From Anaerolinea sp. (GTDB lineage Bacteria > Chloroflexota > Anaerolineae > Anaerolineales > Villigracilaceae): 64,000 nt of DNA. Below, piece by piece: positions 15,688 to 24,879 of this stretch. Each line of letters starts with the position of its first letter. Position 1 is the stretch's first letter. The position numbers and the translations under genes were made by a program. The notes below the pieces were generated by a model. That model was not told where the DNA came from, made no database searches, and saw nothing but the letters and a program-made list of their open reading frames with translations. The stretch lies in contig DYID01000009.1 in NCBI GenBank assembly GCA_020723805.1, positions 62,001 through 126,000 on the forward strand, written 5' to 3'.

Positions 15688-17658
15688 TTATTTCGACCCA
15701 GATACCTGACAGCCAATGTCGAAAACGATATGCACATCGTAGCCAGTGGCTTCCAGAGCGTTTTGAAAGCGAAGGATGAGTTGGCGCGTTTGGGTGCTTG
15801 CAATGGTACGGTCAGCACCAGAAATAAAGTCGCCTGCAGTGATGTCGCTGGGCGAATCAGGATCGGATGTGTTCCATAGTACGTTGCCATCCAACAGAAT
15901 TTGGTCAAGTTTTTGTGATTGAACCGGCTTGACCCAATAGGCAAACACGCGGTTGATGGTAATCGTCCCGTCATTGCTGTTGGTGATGTCCATGATGAGG
16001 TCAGTGCCGCTCGAGGTGAGCGGGCTGAGCGTCACGTTGACACATTGAGGCTCAGTGGGACCCGAGGGGGTGTTGGTCGGGATTGGGGTGTTAGTGGGCG
16101 TGAAAGTATTCGTGGGGGTGAAAGTATTCGTGGGCGTGAAGGTCTGTGTGACAGTGGCGGTCGCAGTGGGAGTCAAAGTATTGGTGGCGGTCGGCGTGCG
16201 CGTTGGCGTGGGGGTGTTGGTGCGGGTGAAGGTCGCTGTGATGGTTGGCGTGCGGGTGATGGTCGGCGTGGGGGTGATGGTGGGCGTCCGCGTGGGCGTG
16301 CGGCTGGGACCGGGCGTCCGCGTGGGGGTGCGGGTGGGCGTGAGGGTGACGCGCCGCGTGGGCGAGGTAACGGGCAGCACAAGGAGCGTGTTCGTCGGGA
16401 AGATGGTGGGCGAGGGGGTCAACGTGCGGGTGGGGGTGAGGGTCAATGTGGGGGTGGGCGTGATTTGGCTTTCGATTTGGCTGCGCGCCTGCTCCTCGGA
16501 AACGGGCGTGATTTCAGCCGGCGAACAAAACTGCCCGGTCATGGTGCAAGCCATGTTCAGTTCTTCCTGACTGAGCGGCTCCGGCTCAGAAGGCGGGCTG
16601 ATGGATTGAACGCCGCCCTCGCCTCCCAATTTGACGCGGGATTTCTGCCCCGCCCCAACGTACTGCTCCTCGCCGTTGGAAACGATGCGGGCGGAGCCTT
16701 TGTACACGGTCACTTCCATATCGCCATTTTTGATTGCCTTGACGCTGGCAGTGCCCATCAGGGTCAATTCCGAACCGTTGACGGTGAGGCGGATGCCGCT
16801 GCCATCCGGCGAATTGATCAACAAACCATCGAAGGGGACTTTTTCGCAAACCATCTGTCCCAGTTCGCTGGAGAAATAGAACGACTCCAGGCTGTCGCTG
16901 TTTTTGCTTTGATTATCCAAAGTGGCGTTGCCAAAGACCACCATCGTCACGGTCTCGCCGGGCAGAGAGCGGGGCAGGTTGGCAATCAGTTTGAAGACGG
17001 CAATCCCCCACTCCTGAGTGGACAGGTTGAGGGGCGAGGCGGTCATGCGGCTCAAATCGCGCACGGGGATGATGTCGCCGCGTTCGGCAAATTGTTGTGA
17101 TGCGGTTTGCGCCAGTTCTGCTTTGATCATCGTATTGCCATAGCAAACGCGGTTTGCGCCGGTCTCATCACAATAACTGTCGGAGGCTTGAATTGCACGA
17201 TCAATCAACACCTGGCAACTGGCGCTGTTTTCTGCAAGGGCGGTTGCCGTAAGATTTGCAAAGCCGAAGGGGATGTAACCGCTGCGCCACAGGGCAATCC
17301 CGCCAATTCCCAGGCACAGAATGGAAACCAAAGAACCGAACAATAACAATAAAACAGCCGCCTCCCGCTGCTTTCTGCGTGAGGAACGCGCCGAAGGTCT
17401 GCCAGCGGAGCGAAGCGCCTCCAAGCGGCGTTTGGCGGCAAGATGATTGGGGTCAATTGCCAAAATGCGCTTCAGGCAGTGCATTTCCTCGCGCACGTTG
17501 TACACGGCGCGCCAGAGCAGTTCCCAGGTCGCCAAGTTGTTGCGGTCCATCTCGAGCGCTTCCCGCAGCAAGCGGCGCGCCTCCTTCTTCTGACCAGCCC
17601 GCAGGAACTCAGCCGCAGCGCGGAGTTTTTCGCTCAGAGAATCGCCGGAAGCGTTCAT
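15688..17658 (-). CDS. FecR-like membrane protein with TPR-like start and Thr/Pro linker
   Basis: 656 residues. Cytoplasmic N-terminus with a tetratricopeptide-like pair (about 1-85: [37 protein letters not shown]), a basic stretch, one membrane helix (about 101-125), then an outer FecR-like part ([29 protein letters not shown]). About 150 residues of Thr-Pro repeats follow (units such as PTRTPT and PTNTFT; 16060-16470), then a C-terminal beta domain of about 100 residues ([20 protein letters not shown]). The layout suggests an envelope protein that carries its outer domain on a stiff stalk. It lies 24 bases before the kinase gene. Function unknown. Confidence 0.75.
   Translation of the reverse strand: MNASGDSLSEKLRAAAEFLRAGQKKEARRLLREALEMDRNNLATWELLWRAVYNVREEMHCLKRILAIDPNHLAAKRRLEALRSAGRPSARSSRRKQREAAVLLLLFGSLVSILCLGIGGIALWRSGYIPFGFANLTATALAENSASCQVLIDRAIQASDSYCDETGANRVCYGNTMIKAELAQTASQQFAERGDIIPVRDLSRMTASPLNLSTQEWGIAVFKLIANLPRSLPGETVTMVVFGNATLDNQSKNSDSLESFYFSSELGQMVCEKVPFDGLLINSPDGSGIRLTVNGSELTLMGTASVKAIKNGDMEVTVYKGSARIVSNGEEQYVGAGQKSRVKLGGEGGVQSISPPSEPEPLSQEELNMACTMTGQFCSPAEITPVSEEQARSQIESQITPTPTLTLTPTRTLTPSPTIFPTNTLLVLPVTSPTRRVTLTPTRTPTRTPGPSRTPTRTPTITPTPTITRTPTITATFTRTNTPTPTRTPTATNTLTPTATATVTQTFTPTNTFTPTNTFTPTNTPIPTNTPSGPTEPQCVNVTLSPLTSSGTDLIMDITNSNDGTITINRVFAYWVKPVQSQKLDQILLDGNVLWNTSDPDSPSDITAGDFISGADRTIASTQTRQLILRFQNALEATGYDVHIVFDIGCQVSGSK
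16060..16470. repeat. Degenerate hexamer/codon repeat encoding the Thr-Pro stalk
   Basis: On the plus strand this reads as GTGGGCGTG/GTGGGGGTG-like units. It is coding repetition (Thr-Pro codons on the minus strand), not an intergenic element, but is prone to slippage. Confidence 0.7.
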
Positions 17659-17681
17659 ACGCCTAATGATAACCGATAAAG

Positions 17682-18224
17682 TTACTCTGGATTCTTCTTT
17701 TTACGGGGGTTATATAGTACCAGCAGACGCATCCGCCCAAAACGCAGCTGTGCGCCGCTCGACAAGCGATAGGGCTTGTTGGGGACCATCCGCTCATCGT
17801 TCAGCCAGGAACCGTTCGTGCTGAACAAATCAATGAGTTCGTACCCTTCATCCGTGCGGCGGATCATGGCATGCCGCCTCGACAATCCCATTTGATACCC
17901 GCCCAACTCCGTCAGGTCGAGAATCGGCACGTCTGACGGTTCATCCGTCTTGCGTCCAAAAATCAATTCCGTATCGAAACGCAGATAGACCGGCTTGGCG
18001 GAACCAGCCACATAAATGGCGATGCCATCTTCCGGTATCAATTCCTTTTCGATGGGCGCATTCAAGATTTCCCCTGCAATCAAATCGGGGATGTCTGCAT
18101 TCTTGGTGGTCACCCCCGTCTCCGGCGGATAGCGGTCGAACGACGCGCCGCAATGAATACAGACCACTGCATTGCGGTCGTTCTTATTCTTGCAAACGGG
18201 GCAAAACTTCTCGTTGAATTCCAA
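17682..18224 (-). CDS. Zinc-ribbon plus FHA domain protein
   Basis: Phosphothreonine-reading partner expected for the kinase two genes downstream. Seen: a zinc ribbon CPVCKNKN...VVCIHCG at the N-terminus, then a linker, then an FHA domain with [16 protein letters not shown] and [10 protein letters not shown], the residues that hold pThr. Start: I take TTG at 18224 (GGAGAAAG about 8 bases upstream); a GTG at 18302 would add 26 residues upstream of a candidate -10 (ATCATA, 18273-18278 on the plus strand) and is less likely. It ends 23 bases before the FecR-like gene: one operon. Confidence 0.85.
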   Translation of the reverse strand: MEFNEKFCPVCKNKNDRNAVVCIHCGASFDRYPPETGVTTKNADIPDLIAGEILNAPIEKELIPEDGIAIYVAGSAKPVYLRFDTELIFGRKTDEPSDVPILDLTELGGYQMGLSRRHAMIRRTDEGYELIDLFSTNGSWLNDERMVPNKPYRLSSGAQLRFGRMRLLVLYNPRKKKNPE

Positions 18225-18435
18225 GCGGCTTTCTCCATCAGCGAACTTTAGAAGTCCGGACTTGTTGAGCGAATCATACCACCCTGGGGGTCGAATCACC
18301 ACCGGACAGCAGAATAATCACATTTCAAAAACGTAAAACCCGGCTTTCAGGTACATACAAGAGGGAAAATTCCGCATTCGGTTACAGACTTCCTGCTGCC
18401 GAGCCAGTCGCAATGTGACGGCAGGGAGGCTGGAG

Positions 18436-19227
18436 ATGGCTTTTTGCTTCCCCTCTTGCCGCGCAATCCATCTTCGGGCAAAATGGATTGTGCCAACGTT
18501 TCGCCTCACCCTATTTCTCCTGCTGACCGCCTGCACTGCCGCCACATCCATCCCTCAGAGGATACCCGCCTCTCCCCCTACGCTGGAGCCTGCGTACATG
18601 CCCCCCATCCGTTACCTCGCCCTGGGCGACTCTTACACCATCGGCGAAAGCGTCGCCGAACAAGACCGCTGGTCCAATCAACTTACGAATCTGCTCTCCC
18701 CCCATCTTGGGGGGAACAGGAGGGGGGTGGAAGTCACCTTCATTGCCCGCACCGGCTGGACGGTGGACGAACTCTGGCAGGGGATTCAAGCAAGCAAAAT
18801 CGCCCCGCCCTACGACTTGGTTTCGCTCCTCATCGGCGTCAACGACCAATATCGCGGCTACCCTGTCGCAGGCTACCGCGAAGACTTCCGCTTCATGCTC
18901 GGCAAGGCAATTGAATATGCAGGCGGTGACCCGAAGCGCGTGATGGTGTTGTCCATCCCCGATTGGGGCGTCACGCCGTTTGCCGCGGGGCGCAACCGTG
19001 AACAAATCGCCGCAGAAATAGACGCCTTCAATGCGGTCAACCGCGACGAGACCGAAAAAGCGGGGGCGCACTACATTGACATTACATCCATCTCACGAAG
19101 TGCAATCAACGATTCGTCGCTCATTGCGGAAGATGGCTTGCATCCCTCGGGTAAAATGTATTTGCTGTGGGCGGAAAAGGTCTTACCCGTTGCGCTGAAA
19201 ATCTTATCGGAAGAAAAAGGAGAATGA
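18436..19227 (+). CDS. SGNH/GDSL hydrolase, probable lipoprotein
   Basis: Secreted or lipid-anchored esterase of the SGNH family; substrate unknown. Seen: signal helix TFRLTLFLLLTAC with lipobox Cys near residue 33; block I GDSYTIG; Gly of RTGW; block III GVNDQY; block V DGLHPSG with the catalytic Asp and His. About 263 residues, normal. Start at 18436 because GGGAGG stands 6 bases before it; a GTG at 18490 would give a tidier signal peptide but has no ribosome site. A small CCCCCC/GGGGGG palindrome (18694-18727) lies in frame between the Ser and Asn blocks. It is divergent from the FHA gene and 1 base from the next gene. Confidence 0.88.
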   Translation: MAFCFPSCRAIHLRAKWIVPTFRLTLFLLLTACTAATSIPQRIPASPPTLEPAYMPPIRYLALGDSYTIGESVAEQDRWSNQLTNLLSPHLGGNRRGVEVTFIARTGWTVDELWQGIQASKIAPPYDLVSLLIGVNDQYRGYPVAGYREDFRFMLGKAIEYAGGDPKRVMVLSIPDWGVTPFAAGRNREQIAAEIDAFNAVNRDETEKAGAHYIDITSISRSAINDSSLIAEDGLHPSGKMYLLWAEKVLPVALKILSEEKGE

Positions 19228-19228
19228 C

Positions 19229-19876
19229 ATGCCAGGCATTGATTACGACAAAACGCAGGACTACCTCGCCTCTCTCGTCCCGCCGCGCGAACCCGAACTG
19301 CAAAAAATGGAAGCGTATGCCGAAGAACATGGCTTCCCCATCATCGGTCCCGCCTGCGGGTATTACTGTTATCAACTGGCGCGCATGAATGGGGCAAGGT
19401 CGGTGTTTGAGCTCGGCTCAGGCTACGGCTACTCAACCGCCTGGTTTGCAAAAGCCGTGCGCGAGAATGGCGGCGGAGTGGTACATCACACCGTTTGGGA
19501 CGCGAAACTTTCGGGGATGGCGCGCGCGCATCTCTCCAAACTGGGCTTCGACGGTCTCGTCGAATATCACACCGCCGAGGCGGTGGAAACCCTCCGCAAC
19601 ACCGCCGGCAAGTTCGACCTCATCTTCAACGACATTGACAAGGAGACGTATCCCGATTCGCTCCCCGTCATCAAAGAGAAACTGCGTCCAGGCGGCTTGC
19701 TCATCGTGGACAACATGCTCTGGCACGGGCAAATCCTCGACCCGCGCGACCGTGAAAAATCCACCGCAGCCATCCGCCGCTTCACGCGTGACATTACGAC
19801 GGACCCCGATTGGATCGTTTCCCTCGTCCCCATGCGGGACGGGATGATGGTGGCATACAAAGTCGCGCAAGATTAA
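19229..19876 (+). CDS. SAM-dependent O-methyltransferase (CCoAOMT-like)
   Basis: Class I methyltransferase of the caffeoyl-CoA/catechol type; 215 residues. Seen: motif I VFELGSGYGYSTAWFA, then FDLIFNDIDKETYP (metal-site Asp and motif II/III), LRPGGLLIVDNMLWHG and the C-terminal strand GMMVAYKVA. The family methylates small hydroxylated aromatics using Mg or Ca; the substrate here cannot be read. AAAGGAGAATGAC precedes the ATG. It forms a tight run with the SGNH hydrolase upstream and the PLP enzyme 26 bases downstream. Confidence 0.88.
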   Translation: MPGIDYDKTQDYLASLVPPREPELQKMEAYAEEHGFPIIGPACGYYCYQLARMNGARSVFELGSGYGYSTAWFAKAVRENGGGVVHHTVWDAKLSGMARAHLSKLGFDGLVEYHTAEAVETLRNTAGKFDLIFNDIDKETYPDSLPVIKEKLRPGGLLIVDNMLWHGQILDPRDREKSTAAIRRFTRDITTDPDWIVSLVPMRDGMMVAYKVAQD

Positions 19877-19902
19877 TCCTACGCCCGCAACAAGGACATC
19901 CC

Positions 19903-21072
19903 ATGAAATACAATTTCGCCCGCACCCCCAACCGCCGCGACCCGAATGTTCTCAACAAATGGACGTGGTATCCCCCAGATGTGCTTCCCATGTGGGTGGC
20001 AGATATGGATTTCCCCGCGCCGAAACCCATTCTGGACGGACTGCGTAAAGTCGTTGCTCAGGGCGTACTCGGCTATGAACTGCCCTCGAACGCTTTGAAG
20101 GAAACGGTCGCCAAACGAATGGAGCGGTTGTACCGTTGGAAGGTCGAGCCGGAGGCGGTGACTGCGGTCACAGGCATCGTCAGCGGGTTCAGTGTGGCGG
20201 CGCGCGCCTTTTGCACTGCCAAGAGAGGCGTCCTTGTCCAAACGCCTGTTTACAACGAGTTTCATGAGCTCAAGAACAACGTGGGGATTCCGCAACTGAA
20301 TGCCCCTCTCGTGAAGCGCGTGAATGGAAACATCCTCACTTACGAGATTGATTGGGACATCTTCGAGAAGCAGGCAAAGAAGGCAGGCATGTTCCTGCTG
20401 TGCAATCCGCACAACCCGCTGGGCATCATCTTCTCGCGTAAAGACCTGCGGCGAATGGCGGAAATCTGCATCGAGAACGATGTCCTCATCGTTTCCGATG
20501 AGATTCACTCTGAACTGCTGCTGGGCGACAGCAAGTTCATCCCCATGGCGAAGTTATCGTCAGAAATCGCCAATCACACCATCACCCTGGTTTCCCCGTC
20601 CAAAACATTCAATGTGCCGGGGTTGTTTTGCGGCTTTGCAATCATTCCAAACCAGGAACTGCGGGAACGGTACAACCGCGAGGTGGAACACCTGCGCCTG
20701 CACGTCAGCAGTTTGGGACTACATGCCGCGCGGATTGCATTCTCAGGTCAATGTGACGACTGGCTGGCGGAATTACGCTCCCACCTGACCTCGAACCGCG
20801 ATTTTCTGGTTGAGTACGTCACCAGATACATGCCTCAGGTCAGGACGACCATCCCTGACGCGACCTATCTCGGCTGGCTGGATTTCACGCAAACGCCCAT
20901 CGAGGATTCGCCTTACGATTTCTTCCTAAAAGAAGCCAGGGTTGCCCTCAGCGATGGGAAGATATTCGGCGCTGAGGGGAAAGGTCATGTACGGATCAAT
21001 TTTGGGACCTCCCGCAAAATCCTCCAGCAGGGACTTGACCGCATGCGCCGGGCGCTTCGCACAATACAATAA
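19903..21072 (+). CDS. PatB/MalY-type PLP C-S lyase (cystathionine beta-lyase family)
   Basis: Fold-type I PLP enzyme, 389 residues. Seen: N-terminal LPMWVADMDFPAPKPI, typical of the MalY/PatB group; NPHNPLG; SDEIHSELLL; and the PLP lysine in SPSKTFNVPGL; the tail VRINFGTSRKILQQGLDRM is also typical. Family members split cystathionine or other cysteine conjugates to a thiol, pyruvate and ammonia; an aminotransferase role is possible. Start at 19903 gives the canonical N-terminus; a longer frame upstream overlaps the methyltransferase and has no ribosome site. Confidence 0.88.
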   Translation: MKYNFARTPNRRDPNVLNKWTWYPPDVLPMWVADMDFPAPKPILDGLRKVVAQGVLGYELPSNALKETVAKRMERLYRWKVEPEAVTAVTGIVSGFSVAARAFCTAKRGVLVQTPVYNEFHELKNNVGIPQLNAPLVKRVNGNILTYEIDWDIFEKQAKKAGMFLLCNPHNPLGIIFSRKDLRRMAEICIENDVLIVSDEIHSELLLGDSKFIPMAKLSSEIANHTITLVSPSKTFNVPGLFCGFAIIPNQELRERYNREVEHLRLHVSSLGLHAARIAFSGQCDDWLAELRSHLTSNRDFLVEYVTRYMPQVRTTIPDATYLGWLDFTQTPIEDSPYDFFLKEARVALSDGKIFGAEGKGHVRINFGTSRKILQQGLDRMRRALRTIQ

Positions 21073-21114
21073 AAAAGACGGATGGGAAACCTCTTACAGG
21101 AATGCCCATCCGTC
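21071..21114 (-). terminator. Terminator for minus-strand transcription
   Basis: Arms GACGGATGGG (21077-21086) and CCCATCCGTC (21105-21114), with A6 at 21071-21076, which is U6 for RNA made from the minus strand. It therefore fits the 21404-21841 gene, or may act as a convergent terminator. Confidence 0.65.
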
Positions 21115-21403
21115 GAATGAAACGTACTATTAGGCTGGCGGCAAGGAGCGGGGGAATTGCGAGCCTTCTTTTCGTTTGGAGAACGTCTGGTGCTAAAGCC
21201 GTACTCCTGCTTTTGACCAGGTCAAGGCTTCCCGGTCCTGCCGTGAATGAAGATTTCCGGTGGAGTCTCTATGGGTACCTCCTTTCTGTTGTCATCATCA
21301 TACAACAAACCGGGGGGCGTTGCATTAAAGAAAACTTACAATCTTGCAACACCTGTCACAAACTTGTCATGACAAAAAACATCAACTATTGTTTGATTCA
21401 ACC
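21115..21403. other. Non-coding spacer
   Basis: No convincing gene on either strand. Contains a 12-bp palindrome TTGTCATGACAA around 21364-21375 and AT-rich sequence; nothing else recognised. Confidence 0.5.
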
Positions 21404-21841
21404 TCATCTTGGTTCGATGTTTTCCGCCATCATGCCACTTTGCCTTCGACCCGCAATTCTTGAAACCAACACACCTGCCGGCGCAGCCAGCGCAAACGCC
21501 AGCACGGCAGACACAAGCAACCCCACCCCAGCAAAGATTCCAACCCAAATGAACGCAAAGGCAAGCGGGTCTTCCTTGACTACATTTCCGCTTTCGTCCA
21601 CGCACTGCATCACATAGGCTGTGCTGGGCTGGTTGTCGGTTGAGGTCGTTGCATAGGTGCGGAATTTGGCGGTCGTTCCCTCCGGGCAAATCAGCGGTTC
21701 CAGCGTTTGCAAAGCAAAATCCGTCATCCATGTGAAGCCCCCAATCATCATTCCTGCCGGAACCAGGCAAGTACCCAAAAGCCCAAACACAATAAACCAG
21801 ACCACACACCCCGAAACCGCGCCCGCTTTTGTGGATTTCAT
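21404..21841 (-). CDS. Small two-helix membrane protein, unknown
   Basis: Not recognised. 145 residues from the ATG at 21841, which is preceded by AGGAGAG at proper distance. A first membrane helix near residues 10-32 (GCVVWFIVFGLLGTCLVPAG), an extracytoplasmic loop with two Cys (ICPEG and MQCVDES), which could form a disulfide, a second helix near 98-122 (FIWVGIFAGVGLLVSAVLAF), and a short basic tail. Divergent from the PLP enzyme at 21941, ending at a minus-strand terminator. Function unknown. Confidence 0.7.
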   Translation of the reverse strand: MKSTKAGAVSGCVVWFIVFGLLGTCLVPAGMMIGGFTWMTDFALQTLEPLICPEGTTAKFRTYATTSTDNQPSTAYVMQCVDESGNVVKEDPLAFAFIWVGIFAGVGLLVSAVLAFALAAPAGVLVSRIAGRRQSGMMAENIEPR

Positions 21842-21904
21842 ATTCGCTCTCCTCTCATGACAATATTCTGCCAATAAAGTGAATGTCGCCGTTTCCCGCA
21901 AGAG

Positions 21905-21936
21905 TATAATGCACTTGTTAGACAAATTTCAGGAGG
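21905..21936 (+). promoter_or_regulatory. -10 box and ribosome site of the PLP-synthase gene
   Basis: TATAAT at 21905-21910 and AGGAGG at 21931-21936, five bases before the ATG. No clear -35 sequence. Confidence 0.5.
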
Positions 21937-21940
21937 AACC

Positions 21941-23407
21941 ATGACCACCATTGACCTGACCGTGCATCCTGACCGGCGCGCGCGAGCCATTCAACGCGCC
22001 CGCGAACGCAACATCATCATCCCCACCTACGCCCAGATGAAAGACCCCTCGAAAATTCCCGCCAAAATCAAGGAGGAATTGAAGAGCATCGGACTCTGGG
22101 ACCTTCACCCCCGCAACCTCTTCCGCATCACCTGGCACAACCAGCCCACCGCTTCCGGCGGAACGTTCGGCGGAGTCAACTATCTCGAACTTCCCTCCAC
22201 GCTGACGGGTGTTCCCGCGCGCATTATCGTGTTGGTCGGCAAATGGTTTCCGACCGGCGCGCACAAGGTTGGGGCGGCGTTCAGTTGTCTCGTGCCGCGG
22301 CTGGTCACAGGTCAGTTCGACCCGACCACGCAAAAAGCGGTCTGGCCCTCCACAGGGAACTACTGCCGCGGCGGCGCATACGACTCCGCTCTCCTGGCAT
22401 GCGACTCCATCGCCATCCTTCCCGAGGGCATGTCCAAAGAACGTTTCGACTGGCTTGCCAGCGTCGCGGGAGAGGTCATCAAAACCCCCGGCTCCGAATC
22501 GAACGTCAAAGAAATCTTCGATAAATGCTGGGAACTCCGCAAATCGGGGCAGGATTTGATGATCTTCAATCAGTTCGAAGAATTTGGCAACTACCTTTGG
22601 CACTACGAGGTAACGGGGCACGCGATGGAGGAAGTGTTGAAGCAGGCGATGGGTCCGCATGACCGCTATCGCGGCATGGCGTCTGCCACCGGCTCGGCGG
22701 GGACGATTGCCAGCGGCGACTACATGAAGCAGTTGTTCCCCGACAGCAAGATTATCGCCAGCGAGGCGCTGCAATGCCCAACCCTGCTCGAAAACGGATT
22801 TGGCGCCCACCGCATCGAAGGCATCGGCGACAAGCACGTGCCCTGGATACACAACGTCAAAAACACCGATGTCGTCGTCGCCATTGACGATAATGCCGTG
22901 GTCAACCTTGCCCGCCTGTTCAACGAAGAGAGCGGGCGCGCCTACCTTGTCGAGAAGGGCGTCCCCGAAGCAGTGGTCAATCAACTCGACCTGCTGGGTT
23001 TCTCCGGCATCTCGAACGTCCTGTCCGCCATCAAAGCCGCCAAATACTACGAGATGGGCGAGAACGACATCCTGCTCACCGTGCTGACCGACTCGATGGA
23101 CCTGTATCGCTCGCGCCTGCACGAAATGAGGGAGGAATACGGCGAATACACCGAGCGCGATGCCGCCGCCGACTTCGCCCGCTACCTGCACGGGCAGTCA
23201 ACGGACAACCTGCTCGAACTGCGCTACACCGACCGCCGCCGCGTCCACAACCTGAAATACTACACCTGGGTCGAACAGCAGGGCAAAACCTACGAAGAGA
23301 TTCAACAGCAGTGGTACGAGCCCAATTACTGGACCGACGTGCAAAAGCAGGCGGATGAAATTGACGAACTGATCATCGAGTTCAATAAGGAAGTTGGGCT
23401 GATTTAA
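21941..23407 (+). CDS. PLP-dependent cysteine-synthase-fold enzyme
   Basis: Fold-type II PLP enzyme (PALP family: cysteine synthase, threonine synthase, TrpB beta-like), 488 residues. Seen: PLP lysine in WFPTGAHKVGAAF; phosphate loop ATGSAGTIASG; substrate-side STGNYCRGGAYD. Family length is 300-400, so it carries an extra N-terminal region and a C-terminal helical tail (about 120 residues) that I cannot assign. The precise reaction is not decided by sequence; a lyase or thiolase-type role has been given to relatives. Own promoter; followed by a small basic protein. Confidence 0.8.
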   Translation: MTTIDLTVHPDRRARAIQRARERNIIIPTYAQMKDPSKIPAKIKEELKSIGLWDLHPRNLFRITWHNQPTASGGTFGGVNYLELPSTLTGVPARIIVLVGKWFPTGAHKVGAAFSCLVPRLVTGQFDPTTQKAVWPSTGNYCRGGAYDSALLACDSIAILPEGMSKERFDWLASVAGEVIKTPGSESNVKEIFDKCWELRKSGQDLMIFNQFEEFGNYLWHYEVTGHAMEEVLKQAMGPHDRYRGMASATGSAGTIASGDYMKQLFPDSKIIASEALQCPTLLENGFGAHRIEGIGDKHVPWIHNVKNTDVVVAIDDNAVVNLARLFNEESGRAYLVEKGVPEAVVNQLDLLGFSGISNVLSAIKAAKYYEMGENDILLTVLTDSMDLYRSRLHEMREEYGEYTERDAAADFARYLHGQSTDNLLELRYTDRRRVHNLKYYTWVEQQGKTYEEIQQQWYEPNYWTDVQKQADEIDELIIEFNKEVGLI

Positions 23408-23472
23408 CTCCCTTGACAACCCGCTGCCGCGATTTTTAAAATTTCCTTCGACATTCATGTAGGAGGTGCCGT

Positions 23473-23640
23473 ATGGGTTATCGCGTTCGACGCAGACACG
23501 AACTCCTGCGCAGGCGGCACCGCCGCGAAAAAATCGAAAAACTGAAAAAGAGACTTGCGGCGGCAACAAAGCCCGAGCGGGAGAAACTGATTGCGAAGAT
23601 ACACCGCATCAGTCCCTTTGAACCCGTTCCCGAAAAATAA
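23473..23640 (+). CDS. Small very basic protein, 55 residues
   Basis: AGGAGG at 23461-23466 stands six bases before the ATG, strong support for translation. The protein is almost all helix and highly basic (MGYRVRRRHELLRRRHRREK, then EKLKKRLAAATKPEREKLIA and KIHRISPFEPVPEK). It resembles small basic proteins (I tentatively recall DUF6800) with a KIxRISP tail; a nucleic-acid or ribosome partner is plausible but unproven. Directly followed by the pyrimidine heptad array. Confidence 0.65.
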   Translation: MGYRVRRRHELLRRRHRREKIEKLKKRLAAATKPEREKLIAKIHRISPFEPVPEK

Positions 23641-23690
23641 CCCTTAACTTTACGGAAAGTGGAAAGCAGCGGGTAAAATCCAATTGCGGC

Positions 23691-23802
23691 TTTCCACTTT
23701 CCACTTTTCACCCTCCACTTTCCACCCTCCACTTTCCACTTTTTACTTTCCAACCTCCACTTCCCACTTTCTACTTTCCACCTCCCACTTTCTTCTTCCT
23801 TC
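23691..23802. repeat. Sixteen-unit pyrimidine heptad array
   Basis: About sixteen consecutive 7-bp units of the type TTTCCAC, CCTCCAC, TTTTCAC, TTCCCAC, TTTCTAC. A complementary GGAAAGTGGAAAG stands at 23654-23666, so the transcript can fold back. The pyrimidine run continues into the start of the next gene. Confidence 0.9.
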
Positions 23803-23838
23803 TTTTTTCTTTCCTCTTTCCCTCTTTCCTCCCCTCCC

Positions 23839-24408
23839 ATGCCCCTCTCCCCCTCCTCCCTCATCCTCGTCTGCCTCCTCCCCTCTCCTCGGGATTTAGA
23901 AATCGCGCGGCTCCTCGGCTGGTACCGCATCCCGCTTCGCACCGCCCCGAAAGTTGTCGCCGTGGACTACCTGGCTTTCTACCAGCCCTCGTCCTTTGGC
24001 GGGCACGGCGGGCAGATCGAATACATCGCCCCCGTGCGCGGACACGAACTGACCACGCGCGCCGAACTGCTCAAAGATGAGGCAGATCATCCGCGCGCAA
24101 AGGAAGAATATTACAAAATCCAAATCGGCACGCTGGAGAAGTTGAAAGAGCCCATCAAATCCGAAAGATGGAAGCGGCTGACCTTCCTCTACACCACAGG
24201 CGAATACCTGCTCAAAGCCCAATCCCTGAACGACCTCGTGGTGGGCGGCGATGAACGTCACCTCCTCTGGCGCTCCCTGCGCGAACGGGCGGAAAACAGC
24301 CAGCTCTACAAAACCGACCTCCCCGAAGCGGACATCCCGCCCGAGGTGCTGATGGCGCTGTTGGGAATCAAAGAGGTGCAGGAGCCATATGACTCAGATG
24401 AACCATAA
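23839..24408 (+). CDS. Conserved hypothetical protein, 189 residues
   Basis: Not assigned to a family. Core reads PSPRDLEIARLLGWYRIPLR, VVAVDYLAFYQPSSFG, PVRGHELTTRAELLKDE, and IGTLEKLKEPIKSERWKRLT; the regular pattern of charged residues and strands suggests a compact nuclease-like or adaptor fold, without a decisive motif. The first 15 residues (MPLSPSSLILVCLLP) are encoded by the tail of the pyrimidine tract and the true start may be later. Spacing to the next gene is 47 bases. Confidence 0.65.
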   Translation: MPLSPSSLILVCLLPSPRDLEIARLLGWYRIPLRTAPKVVAVDYLAFYQPSSFGGHGGQIEYIAPVRGHELTTRAELLKDEADHPRAKEEYYKIQIGTLEKLKEPIKSERWKRLTFLYTTGEYLLKAQSLNDLVVGGDERHLLWRSLRERAENSQLYKTDLPEADIPPEVLMALLGIKEVQEPYDSDEP

Positions 24409-24455
24409 GCTCAGAAGAGCCAAAGGTTTTACACCCCAAAGAACAGGAGGAACAC

Positions 24456-24836
24456 ATGATCGAGAAGACTGATAGAAGTGGAAAAGGTTTCCGTAAGTTG
24501 ATTGTGTGGCAAAGGGCGCACCAGTTGGTTTTGCAAGTTTATAAACTCACCGAAAAATTTCCTAAGCATGAAATGTTTGGATTGACAAGTCAATTAAGGC
24601 GGGCGGTAGTTTCTGTCTCTGCGAACGTGGCGGAGGGTTACGCGGCAGGTGGAAAGGGACAATTCAAGCGTTATCTTGATATCGCACAAGGCTCATTGGC
24701 AGAAGCGGAATATTACCTGATCCTTGCACAGGACCTGAATTACATTACACCGTCTCAATACGAACAGGCAGAGACCCTGCGGGCGGAAACTGGCTTTCTG
24801 CTTCACCGTCTGCTCGAATCTCTTGACCGCAAATAA
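24456..24836 (+). CDS. Four-helix-bundle protein (S23/IVS-encoded family)
   Basis: 126 residues of the family first found as 23S rRNA intervening-sequence proteins: FRKLIVWQRAHQLVLQVYKL, FPKHEMFGLTSQLRRA, VSVSANVAEGYAAGGKGQF and a C-terminal helix ETGFLLHRLLESL. Family members form pentameric helical bundles of unknown role. AGGAGG precedes the ATG at good distance. It lies outside any rRNA gene here, as is common for stand-alone copies. Confidence 0.88.
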   Translation: MIEKTDRSGKGFRKLIVWQRAHQLVLQVYKLTEKFPKHEMFGLTSQLRRAVVSVSANVAEGYAAGGKGQFKRYLDIAQGSLAEAEYYLILAQDLNYITPSQYEQAETLRAETGFLLHRLLESLDRK

Positions 24837-24879
24837 AACCTTTGATCCTTTGGCTCTTTTGCAACATCTGGAGCATTTT

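Noticed and set aside
14368-15879. Long plus-strand frame opposite the kinase gene
   Set aside because: Kinase motifs on the minus strand are decisive; the plus frame has no ribosome site or family.
16055-16570. Gly/Val-rich plus-strand repeat protein
   Set aside because: It is the complement of the Thr-Pro stalk repeats in the FecR-like gene.
23691-23802. CRISPR array
   Set aside because: Units are 7 bp without spacers, degenerate, and no cas genes are present; the same holds for the other heptad arrays.
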